DNA from: Chamaecrista fasciculata
Taxonomy: Eukaryota; Streptophyta; Magnoliopsida; Fabales; Fabaceae
Direction: 5' to 3'
Length of the DNA: 64,000 bases
NCBI GenBank assembly: GCA_003254925.1
Contig: QANZ01005809.1
Coordinates: forward strand, 40,692 to 104,691
The notes below the pieces were generated by a model, which was not told where the DNA came from, did not search any database, and was given only the letters and a program-made list of their open reading frames with translations. Numbering within the stretch: the stretch's first letter is position 1; each line of letters opens with the position of its first letter. Made by a program: the position numbers and the translations under genes. Shown here in pieces: positions 12,512-24,100 of this stretch.

Positions 12512-12720
12512 AAAGTAAACTAATAATTTAGTCCCTAAAAAATTATTGAGCTAGCAACTGGATCTCTGAATGATTGAAATATACAATTTAACTTTTGAAA
12601 TATTAAAATGATATACTAATTAGTCATTATAAATTAAATAATATATTGTTTTAATCTTTTAAAAATTAAAAATATATCATTTTAACTTTTTAGATACTAT
12701 TTTAATCTTTCATATACTAT
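12512..12720. mobile_element. Decayed foldback MITE (family C)
   Basis: The block starts 'agtaaactaataatttagtc' and continues with 'gattgaaatatacaattt' and 'aaaatgatatact'. These phrases occur in the same order in the better-preserved foldback at 58819-59087. The right arm is degraded, so the end is approximate. Confidence 0.55.
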
Positions 12721-12956
12721 TATGAGAGTAGCTCTAATATTTATAGTACAAAGTAAAACACGCAAGCATGCATCACGAATTTGCGTAAACATTTGTGTAT
12801 AGGATAAACTTAATTACAAATGTCAACTATTACCCAAAAAAAAATTACAAATGTCAACTTTCCATGGCACGCGGTCAGACAAATAAACTTTGATTATGAG
12901 TACTGTACTATAGTCTTTGTAATTATCAAGAACTCGTTATTAATTAATTAATTATA

Positions 12957-13272
12957 AGCTAAAGTATACTTTTGGTCCCATAACTTTGGCAAATGTCTCA
13001 ATTTGGTTCCATAACTTTTTTTGTTGCAATTTTGGTCCCATAACTTCTGAAAAACGTCTCACCGTTGGTCCTCAGCTGATTTTCATCCATCCCATAACTT
13101 CACCAATATTTGTCATGTCATCATCTAACTCAGTATGTCAGATCATCTTTAACGACAGATAATGAATAAAAATCAGTTTCGGACCAACGATACCAAAATT
13201 GCAACAAAAAATGTTATGGGACCAAATTGAGACTTTTGCCAAAATTAAGGGACCAAAAGTACACTTTAACCT
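12957..13272. mobile_element. Foldback MITE with ~110-bp arms
   Basis: The left arm (from 'ctaaagtatacttttggtcc') is mirrored by the right arm (to 'ggaccaaaagtacactttaa'), including 'ttgttgcaattttggt' against 'accaaaattgcaacaa'. The element is flanked by TAATTATA at 12949-12956 and 13273-13280, a possible 8-bp target duplication, though in low-complexity DNA. It has no coding capacity. It sits about 1.9 kb upstream of the receptor kinase gene. Confidence 0.8.
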
Positions 13273-13684
13273 TAATTATATAGGAGTACACCGGGAAAAG
13301 AAAGAAAGCCTCAGGCCTCAGTTAATTCATCCAGTATATATATATATATATACGGTGTTTACATACACAGCTCATCACCATAAACAAACCATGTGCATAT
13401 GGGTGACCTGTACATCAGAATATTGAAATCTTCTATTCACTAATAATAAATTAAACAGCTATATGTTTTCATTAACTTTTATTTCGAGAGCACTAAATTA
13501 CATATGTGCAAGTCATGAGGAGAATAATATGATGCAAAAAAACAAAAAAAGCCAAACATATATATGCTTAACATTGTGATAAAGTAATCCGCCGCGTGAT
13601 ACTATTTTGAAAAGGTAAAATAAATGGGAAAGCCTATTTCAACCATTTAAAGATGAATAAATTAACGAAGACGAAATACGTTTA

Positions 13685-14654
13685 GGATCCGTTTGGTATG
13701 AATTGGGGTAAGTAAAGTAAAGGGTTTTATAAGGGAAAGATTGGGAGGGAAAAGAAAAGTAGTTGAGGGAATGTAAAGTAGGTAAAGATTGAAAGTGTTT
13801 GGTATAAAAAGGTAGGGGAGAGAAAATATGAGCAACAAATAGAGAAGCAAAGAGTAAAGTAATTGAAACTTTTTATTATTATTTCTGGATGTAAACCGGT
13901 CAAGTACTGACCCAATCTTCTTGATGATTCTATCTCAACCGATTTTTTATTAGCACCACAAGTGCAAACAGGAGGTGGCTGAAGACGAGCTAATTCATCC
14001 CAGCATTTATGCAATCAACTGTAATATACAGTGACAGAATCGTTACCTTGCTTAATCGACATCATCTCCCGCTTAATCGACATCATCTCCCAGCATTTTC
14101 TTCTTCGTGTGTACACCAAGTGCTCTGATACCATGAACAACAAATAGAGAAGCAAAGAGTAAATTAGCTGAAACTTTTTATTATTATTTCTGAATGTAAA
14201 ATACAGAGAAGGCGAAGCTATTTATATCACATAGCTTAGCTGCTAAAATAGCAAACCAGTACAACAACATTTCAACTAATTGCAAATTGGTACAATTATC
14301 TCTAACTAACTAACTAACTAACAATTAGTTAGTAATCTTACAAAGTAAAATAGATATAGAAAGAAAATGACAAAAATGCCTTTCTTACAATCACCACAAG
14401 GTCACTGGAGCCGCCGCCCACTGCCATCCACCGCCGTCTGCCGCCGTCCACCGCCTTCGCCGCCGCCGGCCACCGTCAGGGGAAGAAGATGGGATGGGAG
14501 TGAGAGGGACAAATTAGGAATGGCCTATGTAATAAAAATGCTTTTACATTGTAATTCACTTTACATAGTTCAAATTGCCATACCAAACACTTGAAAGTAT
14601 TGGAATCCGTGCCTTTACTTTACATACCCCATTTTCCCTCAAACCAAACGGACC
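13685..14654. mobile_element. Tourist/Harbinger-type MITE
   Basis: The left end 'ggatccgtttggt' mirrors the right end 'accaaacggacc', and subterminal 'ggggtaagtaaagtaaag' mirrors 'ctttactttacatacccc'. TTA flanks both sides (13682-13684 and 14655-14657), the target duplication of the PIF/Harbinger superfamily. The interior includes a CCGCC-rich stretch near 14410-14470 that is unlike the AT-rich surroundings, and an inserted LTR remnant at 13829-14342. There is no transposase ORF. Confidence 0.82.
13829..14342 (-). mobile_element. TRIM-like LTR retrotransposon remnant
   Basis: Two direct repeats share 'caacaaatagagaagcaaag' and 'gaaactttttattattattt'. The right copy (14134-14342) has TG/CA ends on the minus strand. 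Next to it, at 14122-14133, is 'gctctgatacca', the reverse complement of the tRNA-Met primer site TGGTATCAGAGC. Flanks AAATA (13824-13828) and AAGTA (14343-14347) are near-identical 5-mers. The very short interior with no gag or pol suggests a terminal-repeat retrotransposon in miniature. It is incomplete and non-coding, and is inserted in the MITE at 13685-14654. Confidence 0.7.
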
Positions 14655-14947
14655 TTAGTAATTAATTAATTAACTCATCTAACGTCATTTTCATTAACGT
14701 ATGAGTGACATACATACATGGCATAAGTCGATGACAAAGACGGTACGAAGTTATGACTTTCCTCCTTAGACAACCTCAAAAGTTGGTGGCGGGGTGAAAC
14801 ATTTGATGGCATCTTCATTTGCAAATTGAAAATTCCCATTTCCTACCAATTAAAATACATATTTGTTGCACGTGGACCCCTCCAAGGTGTGACAAGTAGG
14901 ACGTTGTTGACCCAAGACATTAATTATATTTGGCTCGATGCAATGGA

Positions 14948-14958
14948 TATATATAAAA
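14948..14958 (+). promoter_or_regulatory. Putative TATA box, receptor kinase gene
   Basis: A TATATATAAAA motif lies about 230 bases upstream of the receptor kinase start codon, in otherwise mixed sequence. It would give a 5'UTR of roughly 200 nucleotides. The call rests on motif and position only. Confidence 0.45.
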
Positions 14959-15178
14959 AGCACATATACACATATGTACATATGCTGATATGCATAAATA
15001 TCCTGCAGATATATTTGCTTTTCTATTTATAAATATATAGCTTTTGAATTTGGTCAGAGACGCCATATCTATCTGCGTGGCTGCTTGAAACTCTATTAAT
15101 CTGATAATCTCTGCTGCTTCATTCTGAATCAAAAAGCTTTCACAAAACTATTCATCATTTGCATATATTGTGAATTGA

Positions 15179-18100
15179 ATGGCTTCTTCTTCTTCTTGGA
15201 CTCCAATAGTGCCTTTTGCATTTGCAACTGCTTCTATTTTTGTGTTGTTGAGCTGCTTGGTTCATGTTGCTCAAGCTCAGAACGCCACTACAGATCCATC
15301 TCAAGGTATTTATGTAGGTGTATATATGTTTATATATCTGAAGGTATATGTATATATATATGATCGATGTATATATTTATAAAAGTTTACATGGTTTGCT
15401 GTGTCTCTTCTTTGTTTGAAGCTCTGGGATCTATGAGATTGAGATGCAGGGTTGATATCTGATACAGGGTTGATATTTATAAAAGTTTACATGTATATAT
15501 TTATAAAGTACATCTGTTAGTTTTTAAACTATATATTTAACTTTGGTCTCTGTTCTGATCAGTATGCATGTGCCCAAGCTATATATTATATACATGTGAA
15601 TCTGTGATGATATATATAAGACATCAATTACATAGAAAAGTGAATAAACTTCTTTAATTTATAATTTAGATCAAAACCTCATTTTGATTATCAAATTATA
15701 GAGTGAATTTTGATTTAGTCTTTAAATTTATTTTTGAACTTTCTCATTTATTGCATTGTTAATTCAAAACATAATTTTATCTAATATCTATTGTTGTTTC
15801 TTAGGTGCCTAAATAATTGAGATAGACAATTTTTCTTATATATATATATATATAATAAGTGAGACAACATAGATAATTGAAAAGAACAATGACAAATTGT
15901 CTTTGCCAACTCACATAACAAGTGGTTAATTAGGTGTGTGTTTGTTTGTTTGTGTGTATCGTTTATACATATTCTAAATTCTTCCTTTGTTTTTTGATTT
16001 ATCAAAAAAAAAAAACTCACATATACCAAGTGGATATTTATACCTTTAACTGTTTTTTTGGTTATATACCTTCAATTCAACTAGTTTTTATGTGATCTAC
16101 CAAAAAAAACTAGTTTTTATGTTTAGACATGCATGCATGCACTTGTCTCTTTTTCTTTTTTTTTTTTCGATTCTTTCAATTTCAACAATAAGCAGATTTG
16201 AAGTTAACTATTGAAAGTTCCTTACAATGTCCGTAATTAAAACTCCCAGGGGAAAAACAGTTATATCAAAGGATAAATAAACTCAGTACTTATTTTAATA
16301 ATTCAGTATCTCAGTAAGTATGGTAGAAATTATTTATTATTTGAATTATTTTGTATTTAGCTGATTTGGCATTTTAGTTAGTTTGTTGGCAATTTAGCTA
16401 GATTTGTTACACATAGCTAGTTGCTCTTAATTAGTTATACTTGTATATAAACCTTTTTCTTGTATGCATGGGTTAATCTTTACCTAATTTAAGTAGTTCT
16501 CTTTTTGGCCAAAGTCCTAATTTGGTCTCATATCTTTTGCTTAGTTCTCAATTTGGTCGGTTGGTCTCATATTTTTGTGTCAGGTCCTACTTTGGTCCTA
16601 TATATTCTTTTGTTACAGATTTGGTCTTATATATTTGAGTCAATTGTGGAATTAGTCTCATATCTTTGGATCAGGTGCAGAAATGGTCCCATATTTTTGC
16701 AAAATGTTCAACCGTTGGTTGATCCTTTTGCAAAGATATGAGGTCAAATCCAATTTGTAACCTGATCAAAAGATATGAGACAAAAAATGATATGAGGCCA
16801 ACAAAGGTTGACTCAGTTGATATAAGGAGTCAACTCATAACCCACATGGTCATGCGTTTGAATCCTGCTGCCAATGTGAGGACCTTGTTGGTAGGCAATC
16901 TATAAGTATCTCTATAAGTGTTCATAGAGTCTGGAGGTATGCCCTGTCTTGGGTGAGCCTCGGACCCAACTCATCTAAACTTTTTCTTAAAAAAAAAAAT
17001 GATATGGGACCAAATTACAACCTTTTGCAAAGATATGAGACCAAAAGTACAAAAAAGATTCAGGACCACATTGGGAACTAAGCAAAACAATATGGGACCA
17101 AATTTGTACTTTTACCTCTGTTTTTTCATTCTAACTTGTGTGTATATATATATATATATATATAGCTGGAGCTTTGAATGCAATGTTCAGCAGATGGGGG
17201 ATATCTGCAACTTCAGGAGTATGGAACACAACCGGCGACGTATGCAGCGGAAGAGCCATCGACGATACCACCACACCCGAATCCTTCAACCCATTCATCA
17301 AATGCGATTGTTCCAATGGCACTATTTGCTACATTACTGCTCTGTACTCTCTCTTTCACTTCTCTTCTCTTAATTTGATCATATTGTGTTTTCTTCATTT
17401 TTCTTACACAATTTTCTGCGATTCTTCTAATGCTGACTTGTTTCCGGCAGGAGGGTTTATGCATTGGATGTTCTTGGGGATCTCCCCGACGAGCTATGGA
17501 CTCTCACTCACCTCACCAATTTGTATGCATTTCTTCCTCATCCATTTCCCCAAACTAGGGTTTCACATTTCTTGCCTTTTCACAAGCATCAATATACTGG
17601 ATATACGTAGGAATGATCAAAATATGACTCAATGAGGATCCTGAAATTTTACCCAGAGTCTAAGTCTTAATATATTTATTTTTATATAAAAAAATATAAT
17701 TTTTGAGAAATTTTTGTTGAAAAATATTAAACTGTAAAGATAAAATATTAAAATATTTTAATAATACTTCCTATTTATGATTTATTTCTTTTTTAATTTT
17801 AGTAGTTATAACTTATATATGCAAAAAATTGATGAAAACAAGTTTTATATTAATAAAAAATAATTTATTTTAAAATCTCTCCGGATTTGGATATAGGGAT
17901 TAGACTACCTGGTGAGTATGAGGATGATGATTGATTTTAATATCCGCTCATGTCTGGTCTGGGTCCAAGATCATAATATCCTACTTATACCCTACTCATG
18001 ATCATTCCTAATAATATGAGATCATAATATCCTACTTATACCCTACTCATGATCATTCCTAATAATATGATACAACAAAAATATTTAGTATCTAAATGTA

Positions 18101-21100
18101 CTTTGAAGTGTGTATACGAGATTATGAGTGTTTGATATGTATCAGACACCATCCATTTTTGCTTTTCAAGTATTGGATTTGGAGCTCAGAAAGGCTTTTG
18201 AATTTTTTTAAGTATGCTAAAGTTTCCTTGAAATTTCAATAGGAACCTGGCTCAGAATTTCCTGACGGGTACACTACCTCCAGCGATTGGAAATCTAACT
18301 GCCATGCAGTACTTGTAAGGCCTTCTAATTAGAAGCTCTGACTTATGATACTTGTAATGTTATGACTTTTGTTATCATGCTCACTGTCTAGCTTTGAATC
18401 AATCTTAATTAGGAACTTGGGCCTCAATTCTTTATCAGGGGAGCTTCCTAAGGAACTAGGAAATCTTACCCAGTTAATTGTATTGTAAGTTATCCACTCT
18501 TAGCAAAACTTTTATTTTTTTTTTCTTTTTCTTAATTATTTTTTCATTTTCTATGAGGTATTTTAGTGGCAGCTTGATCATGTTTTTGCTTTTCCCTAGG
18601 TTCTCATTGTATTGGATTATTCGGAAGTAATATTTGTCTGCCTTTCATTGTTCCTTTCAAACGGGTTTCAATAATATCAGTAATTAATAGTGAACGGACT
18701 TTATATAATTATGTTGCTTAATTAAAGTTTCTTTTGTTTTATGAGAATTATGATATGTCTGAGGAATATATCCTCATGGTACTGTAAATGATCCGCTTAA
18801 TTACTTGTTAATATTGCAGGGGTCTTGGGACAAACAACTTCTCAGGTTCTCTGCCATCTGAACTAGGGCGTCTAGTGAAATTAGAACAACTGTAAGTTCA
18901 ACTGCAGTCTTTGTATCAGTAGTTTTTGTTGTGGCCTAATTCTAGGGTATGGGATTTTATTCCCACATTGATAGTACAGGATTTTAATCTGGGGCTTATG
19001 TGAACCTCTGGTTTTCCAACTTCATGAACTAGCTTTTGGGGTATGGCATTTCCAAAGTTTAATATAGGATTCTCAGCATAAGTTTGAAAGTTTGACATTT
19101 TGGTGATGAGTAATACTTTTTAAAGAAATTAGAGGCAGAATAAAGTGGCTGCAGTATAGATTCCCTAAGCCGTTGTTTCTTTTGGTCAATGGCTTAGCCT
19201 TCACTTTGGTTATATTGTGATTTTTATTATTGGTAATCGGGATAAGTACCTAATGTGAAATTTAGTATTTGTATTGTCCTCTTTCAACTCCATGAATTTT
19301 AATCTTTGGACTAATATTTATATATTTCATTTATGCCGAGTTATAGACTACAGATAGCTGTATTCTGTATTGTATATTGCCACCAATTTTCGGGAAGTAT
19401 AGATGATCAAAGAATTAAAATCTGCTTCTGTGGTAAAACTAACTGATATAAACAATTTCCATTACATCCTACCTCTTAATTATGTGCTTGTCATATAGAC
19501 ATATCATAGATAATAGAGCTTTGCTATCGATGTTCAGGGTTTGGAACTTATATAATACTTTTTGATGTGTTTAATGGTTGCATATACGTAAGTTGCAACA
19601 GAAAAGTTATTTATTACTGCCAATACCCTTGATTTGATGATCCTATTCTGGAGCCTTCTTGTTAGAAAAGAGTAGTAAGGCTTATCATATACATGCACAG
19701 TTACAATTCTAAAGGTGGTTCTGGAATATTCCAGCCATTGAGTTTTTTCATTAAAAAATTGTGGCACATTAAAGGTTTATCAATCATTTTGTGTTTGGAA
19801 GATGATACAAATTTTCAATTGACATTTCCCTGCAGCTACTTAGATAGTTCAGGACTTGGTGGTCAGATCCCTCCCACTTTTGCTAATCTGAGAAACCTGG
19901 CAACAGTGTAAGATACCGTTACTTTATCTAGTCTCATATATGATACTATTTTTTTTTTCAAAACAAAAACATCTAACAAAAAATGTTTTTCTGTTGACCT
20001 CAGATGGGCATCGGACATGAATCTCACAGGCAGGATACCTGAGTTTATAGGAAATTGGTCTAAGCTGACAACCTTGTAAGACAACATTATCAGCACCTCT
20101 TTTTTTCTCTAAGATGCTGAATCTTTTATGCATTGTGAAGCGGCATGGGAGATTTGGAATAAACTATCTGATACCTTTAATGAGCCTTTGATTTAGCCAA
20201 TTTAAAGATTTTTTTAGCAGGACTGTGATATCATCGGTTAGAACAAAATGCAATAGTTTTTAATACAAATTGTCTTCTGTTATATCTTCTTTGGAGATAC
20301 TTAGTTTTGTGGGCTCCCTGTGAGTTTCAGAAATTGTTTGTTTGGGTGTTTTTCCTTCTGGATTAACAAGGGACTGAAAAGCTCTTACGAGCTACCGAGT
20401 CTTTAGTACCAAATTCATATTTTGGGTAAAATGCTCGTCCTCCATTATTGCATTATTATCTTTTTTCATCAATAAAAAATATATATTTTTGATAAATAAA
20501 GAAGTCGAATATTTTCTTGTTGTATAATGTGTAAAAGAAATTAGTTTGGATTTAAAATATGAATCCTTGTTCTAGTTCTTGTAGATTCTGTTTGAGAAGT
20601 TTGTAGTCTCATTATATGAATTGCTGTATGTTCTGACAGGAGGTTTCAGGGTAACTCTTTTGAAGGCCCCATACCATCGTCATTTTCCAATCTGACTTCT
20701 CTGACAGAGTTGTGAGTGCTATCACTATTTACTTGCAAGTATTCCACAGATTGGTAGAAGCTAATTATACATAATTCATGTGTAGGAGAATTAGTGAAAT
20801 TTCTAATGGGAACTCCTCATTGGCATTTATAAGGAATATGAAGTCTTTGTCTGTCTTGTAAGTTGTAAGGCAATTGCCTCTTTAATAATTTAGTCTTCCA
20901 TGCAAATATTTGTTTTTTGTTTGTTTTTATTTTTATGTTTTAGGTTCTGTAATGTGGCATAACATTTTGGTTACAAATCTTTGCAGAGTTCTGAGGAACA
21001 ACAATATTTCTGATTCAATTCCATCTAATATTGGTGAATATGTGAATTTGACCCAGCTGTGAGTACCACCTTTTATGTAACTCTTTCAGATACATATATA

Positions 21101-24100
21101 CTATCTGTAAAATAAAAATTTAATTTGCTGGTATACTGATCATCCATTGGGTGTTCCCAACCTGAATACTGTTTAACAGTTGGACAACCCTTAAAATTTT
21201 CATACTTGTTCTATTAAAATGAAATGAGCATCAAGCTGAGTGATCTGAGATTACTGATTAAAACACAATGTCTTTGCTATTGGCTTTTCTGGGGTTCTTA
21301 AGTACCTTTCAAATTTTTACCAAAAAAATACCTTTCAAATTCCCTTTCTCTTTTATTCTTTTAATATTATCTGTTTCATGTGGTGGGAATATGGTTTGAG
21401 TCAACTTCCAGGCTCCAGCTTATGTTTTACACCGATATGATTATTATTATTTTCACAGGAAAAAAATCAATGATTAATGGTCTTGAATTATCTTTGTGTT
21501 TTTAAGTGATTTTATATGCATCCTGGTCTTGCAGGGATTTGAGCTTCAATAATATCACAGGACAGATTCCAGCATCACTTTTCAATCTGAGTCAACTGTC
21601 TCACTTGTATTACACCATGCCTAGAGTAATTAATTTATGGATTTCCTAACATGCTTTCATAATTTGATTGAAGCACCGTTTGTTTTCTCCAATTTCAGGT
21701 TTCTTGGAAATAACCAACTGAGTGGTACTATCCCTACCCAGATAAGCTCGTCTCTTGACTATATGTGAGTATATGATAGAACCCCCAATCCAATAGAGAT
21801 AATTAAGGGAATGTAGAGAGAGAGATAGAACAGAATCAAAGAATTAATCTCCAGAATCTAGAGAATATCTCTTCAAATTCTTGAGAGAGAAATATAAAAC
21901 CCACAAGTACAAGAATCTTAATACTTGGGACCACAAGTTCAGAATCTGAAACTTGGAAACAGAGACAATAATTTCAATATAATTCTTATCATGCGTAACA
22001 TAATAAAGTAGGGGTATTTATAATAATACCTTGCTGCCCAACTACTCCTAAAATTCAGGAAACATTAAGTTAGTGGCTTATGAAACTGCCACAACCTACT
22101 ACATGGCCTATCCCACTACTTCCTAAATAACATAAAATGAAAATAATAGAAATAAAATCAGAAACATGACACCTAACTAAACTAACGTAGAATGGGCTTG
22201 ACAGTGGGGTATGTATCAGTATACTTGACATATTTGGTCTCTGCAGCCTCATAGTAGAGTGAGGATGCAGTATTAGTGTGTGTGTATGGGACTTCTCGCA
22301 GTCGGTCTCCTAAGAATAATAAGATGAAATATAGAATGTCAATGAGGGTGGAAAAGTATTTAATTTCCTAATATTTCTTTATTAGTTGAAAATGAAACAA
22401 CAATAACTACCAGATATTTCTTTAGTACTTTTATAATTTATTAACATTGCTATAATCTATTGACAAACTTCATTTCCCATTTCAAGTAATGAATTCCAAG
22501 ATTATTTTGGTGTTCATACTAAGTTGGTCATGTATAATTACTATAAATCCCCACATACTATTTTGTGTCTCTATCTAGCTATTAGATTAACTCATTTTGA
22601 ATTGTCTATCATCTATATGATATTTATGTAACAAGCCCGTTATAAATGCTTGCAGAGACTTATCATACAACAATCTAACAGGAAGCCTCCCTTCTTGGGT
22701 TAACCAACAAAGTTTGGAACTGTAAGTAGTTTGGTATTATTATTCGTTTTCCTTTTTCCACCACTTTTATTTGTATTTTTTCTTGAGTTTCAAAAGTTCC
22801 TAGCTTATTTTTTCAGTTGGTAAACCCTCTCTGCATCTTTGAATATTTAATTCTTTATGTACGTAATCTTCTATAGTTTTATATATTTATTCTTTTAAGT
22901 TACAGATTAGATCTTTTTTTCCTCGTATATATTAATTTGATAATTTAATGTCCTAATTATTCATATTAAAGTCCTTCTTTTCTCTTGTGCAGCTCTGAAT
23001 AATGCTGTTTGATAATATGATAAGTGGTTTTTTCTAAACAAATTTCTTATCAGTTTCATTACTATAATACCTAAAAATTTGCAAAACGCAATATCAAACT
23101 CTAAATCATGTTTACCAAGAATTCAGAAAAACAAATTTGACGTGAAATATGTTATAGAAAAATGTCTATAAAGGGATGTACGACTTGAAAGACATTATAG
23201 ACGATCAAAATTTCAATTATGGTTAGTAAATTAGCATATATAATTTCTTTACCATTTGCACTCACAATTATATGGTTATCGCTAGTTTTGTGCTCTCTTA
23301 ATTTTTTTCTAACAGTAAAAAATAATTCACGCTTTCATATTTATGTTGAAAAAATAAAGATAAATAACTTGGATGAGGTTTAACTCTATATAAGTTACAG
23401 CATTTTGATCTGCTCACTCTATTTAATTATTTTATGGTCAAACTGACGATGGGCTTTTATGGGTTCTTGTATGCAGCAATTTGGTTGCCAACAACCTGAC
23501 AATAGAAAGTTCAAATAGCAGGTAATCCTTATGTTTTTTTATTTAGCGATGACCTTTTTTTTGGTCCCACTGACACTTACAGGGTATCAATTTGTTGTTT
23601 TGGCGCAATAATATGTCTCTTGATCACATTCTGATCTGGTTTTGTGTCCAATTTTGAGAATTTTGACAATCTTCTCAACTGTTTGAAACATTTTTCCTTC
23701 AAGCTTAAAGTTTCATATCCTATTTACTATCCCTCGTAGGATCTTTTTGATGGCTACTGATGAAAGTATGAGACAGTTTCACTTGTAGAGCTCCTTTTCA
23801 TTAAATGAGTATAAAGCTAATTTCTTGTTTGTGGATAATTGAGTAAAATGCTTTCTCTAACCAACCATAAATAACATCGAAAGCCACATGCATTATTCCG
23901 ATATGGTGCATTGTTTTTCTTTTGCAGTGGTTTGCCTTCTGGACTCAACTGTCTGCAGCGAGATTTTCCCTGCAATCGTGGGGCTGGAAGATGTAAGTAC
24001 AAAATTAAGCGTTATTCTATACTGGTAGGCAGAAAAACTGAAATAAGAATAGTTTCACATGCCTTTAATGAAACTCCAATAAGACAAACTAAATATGTTT

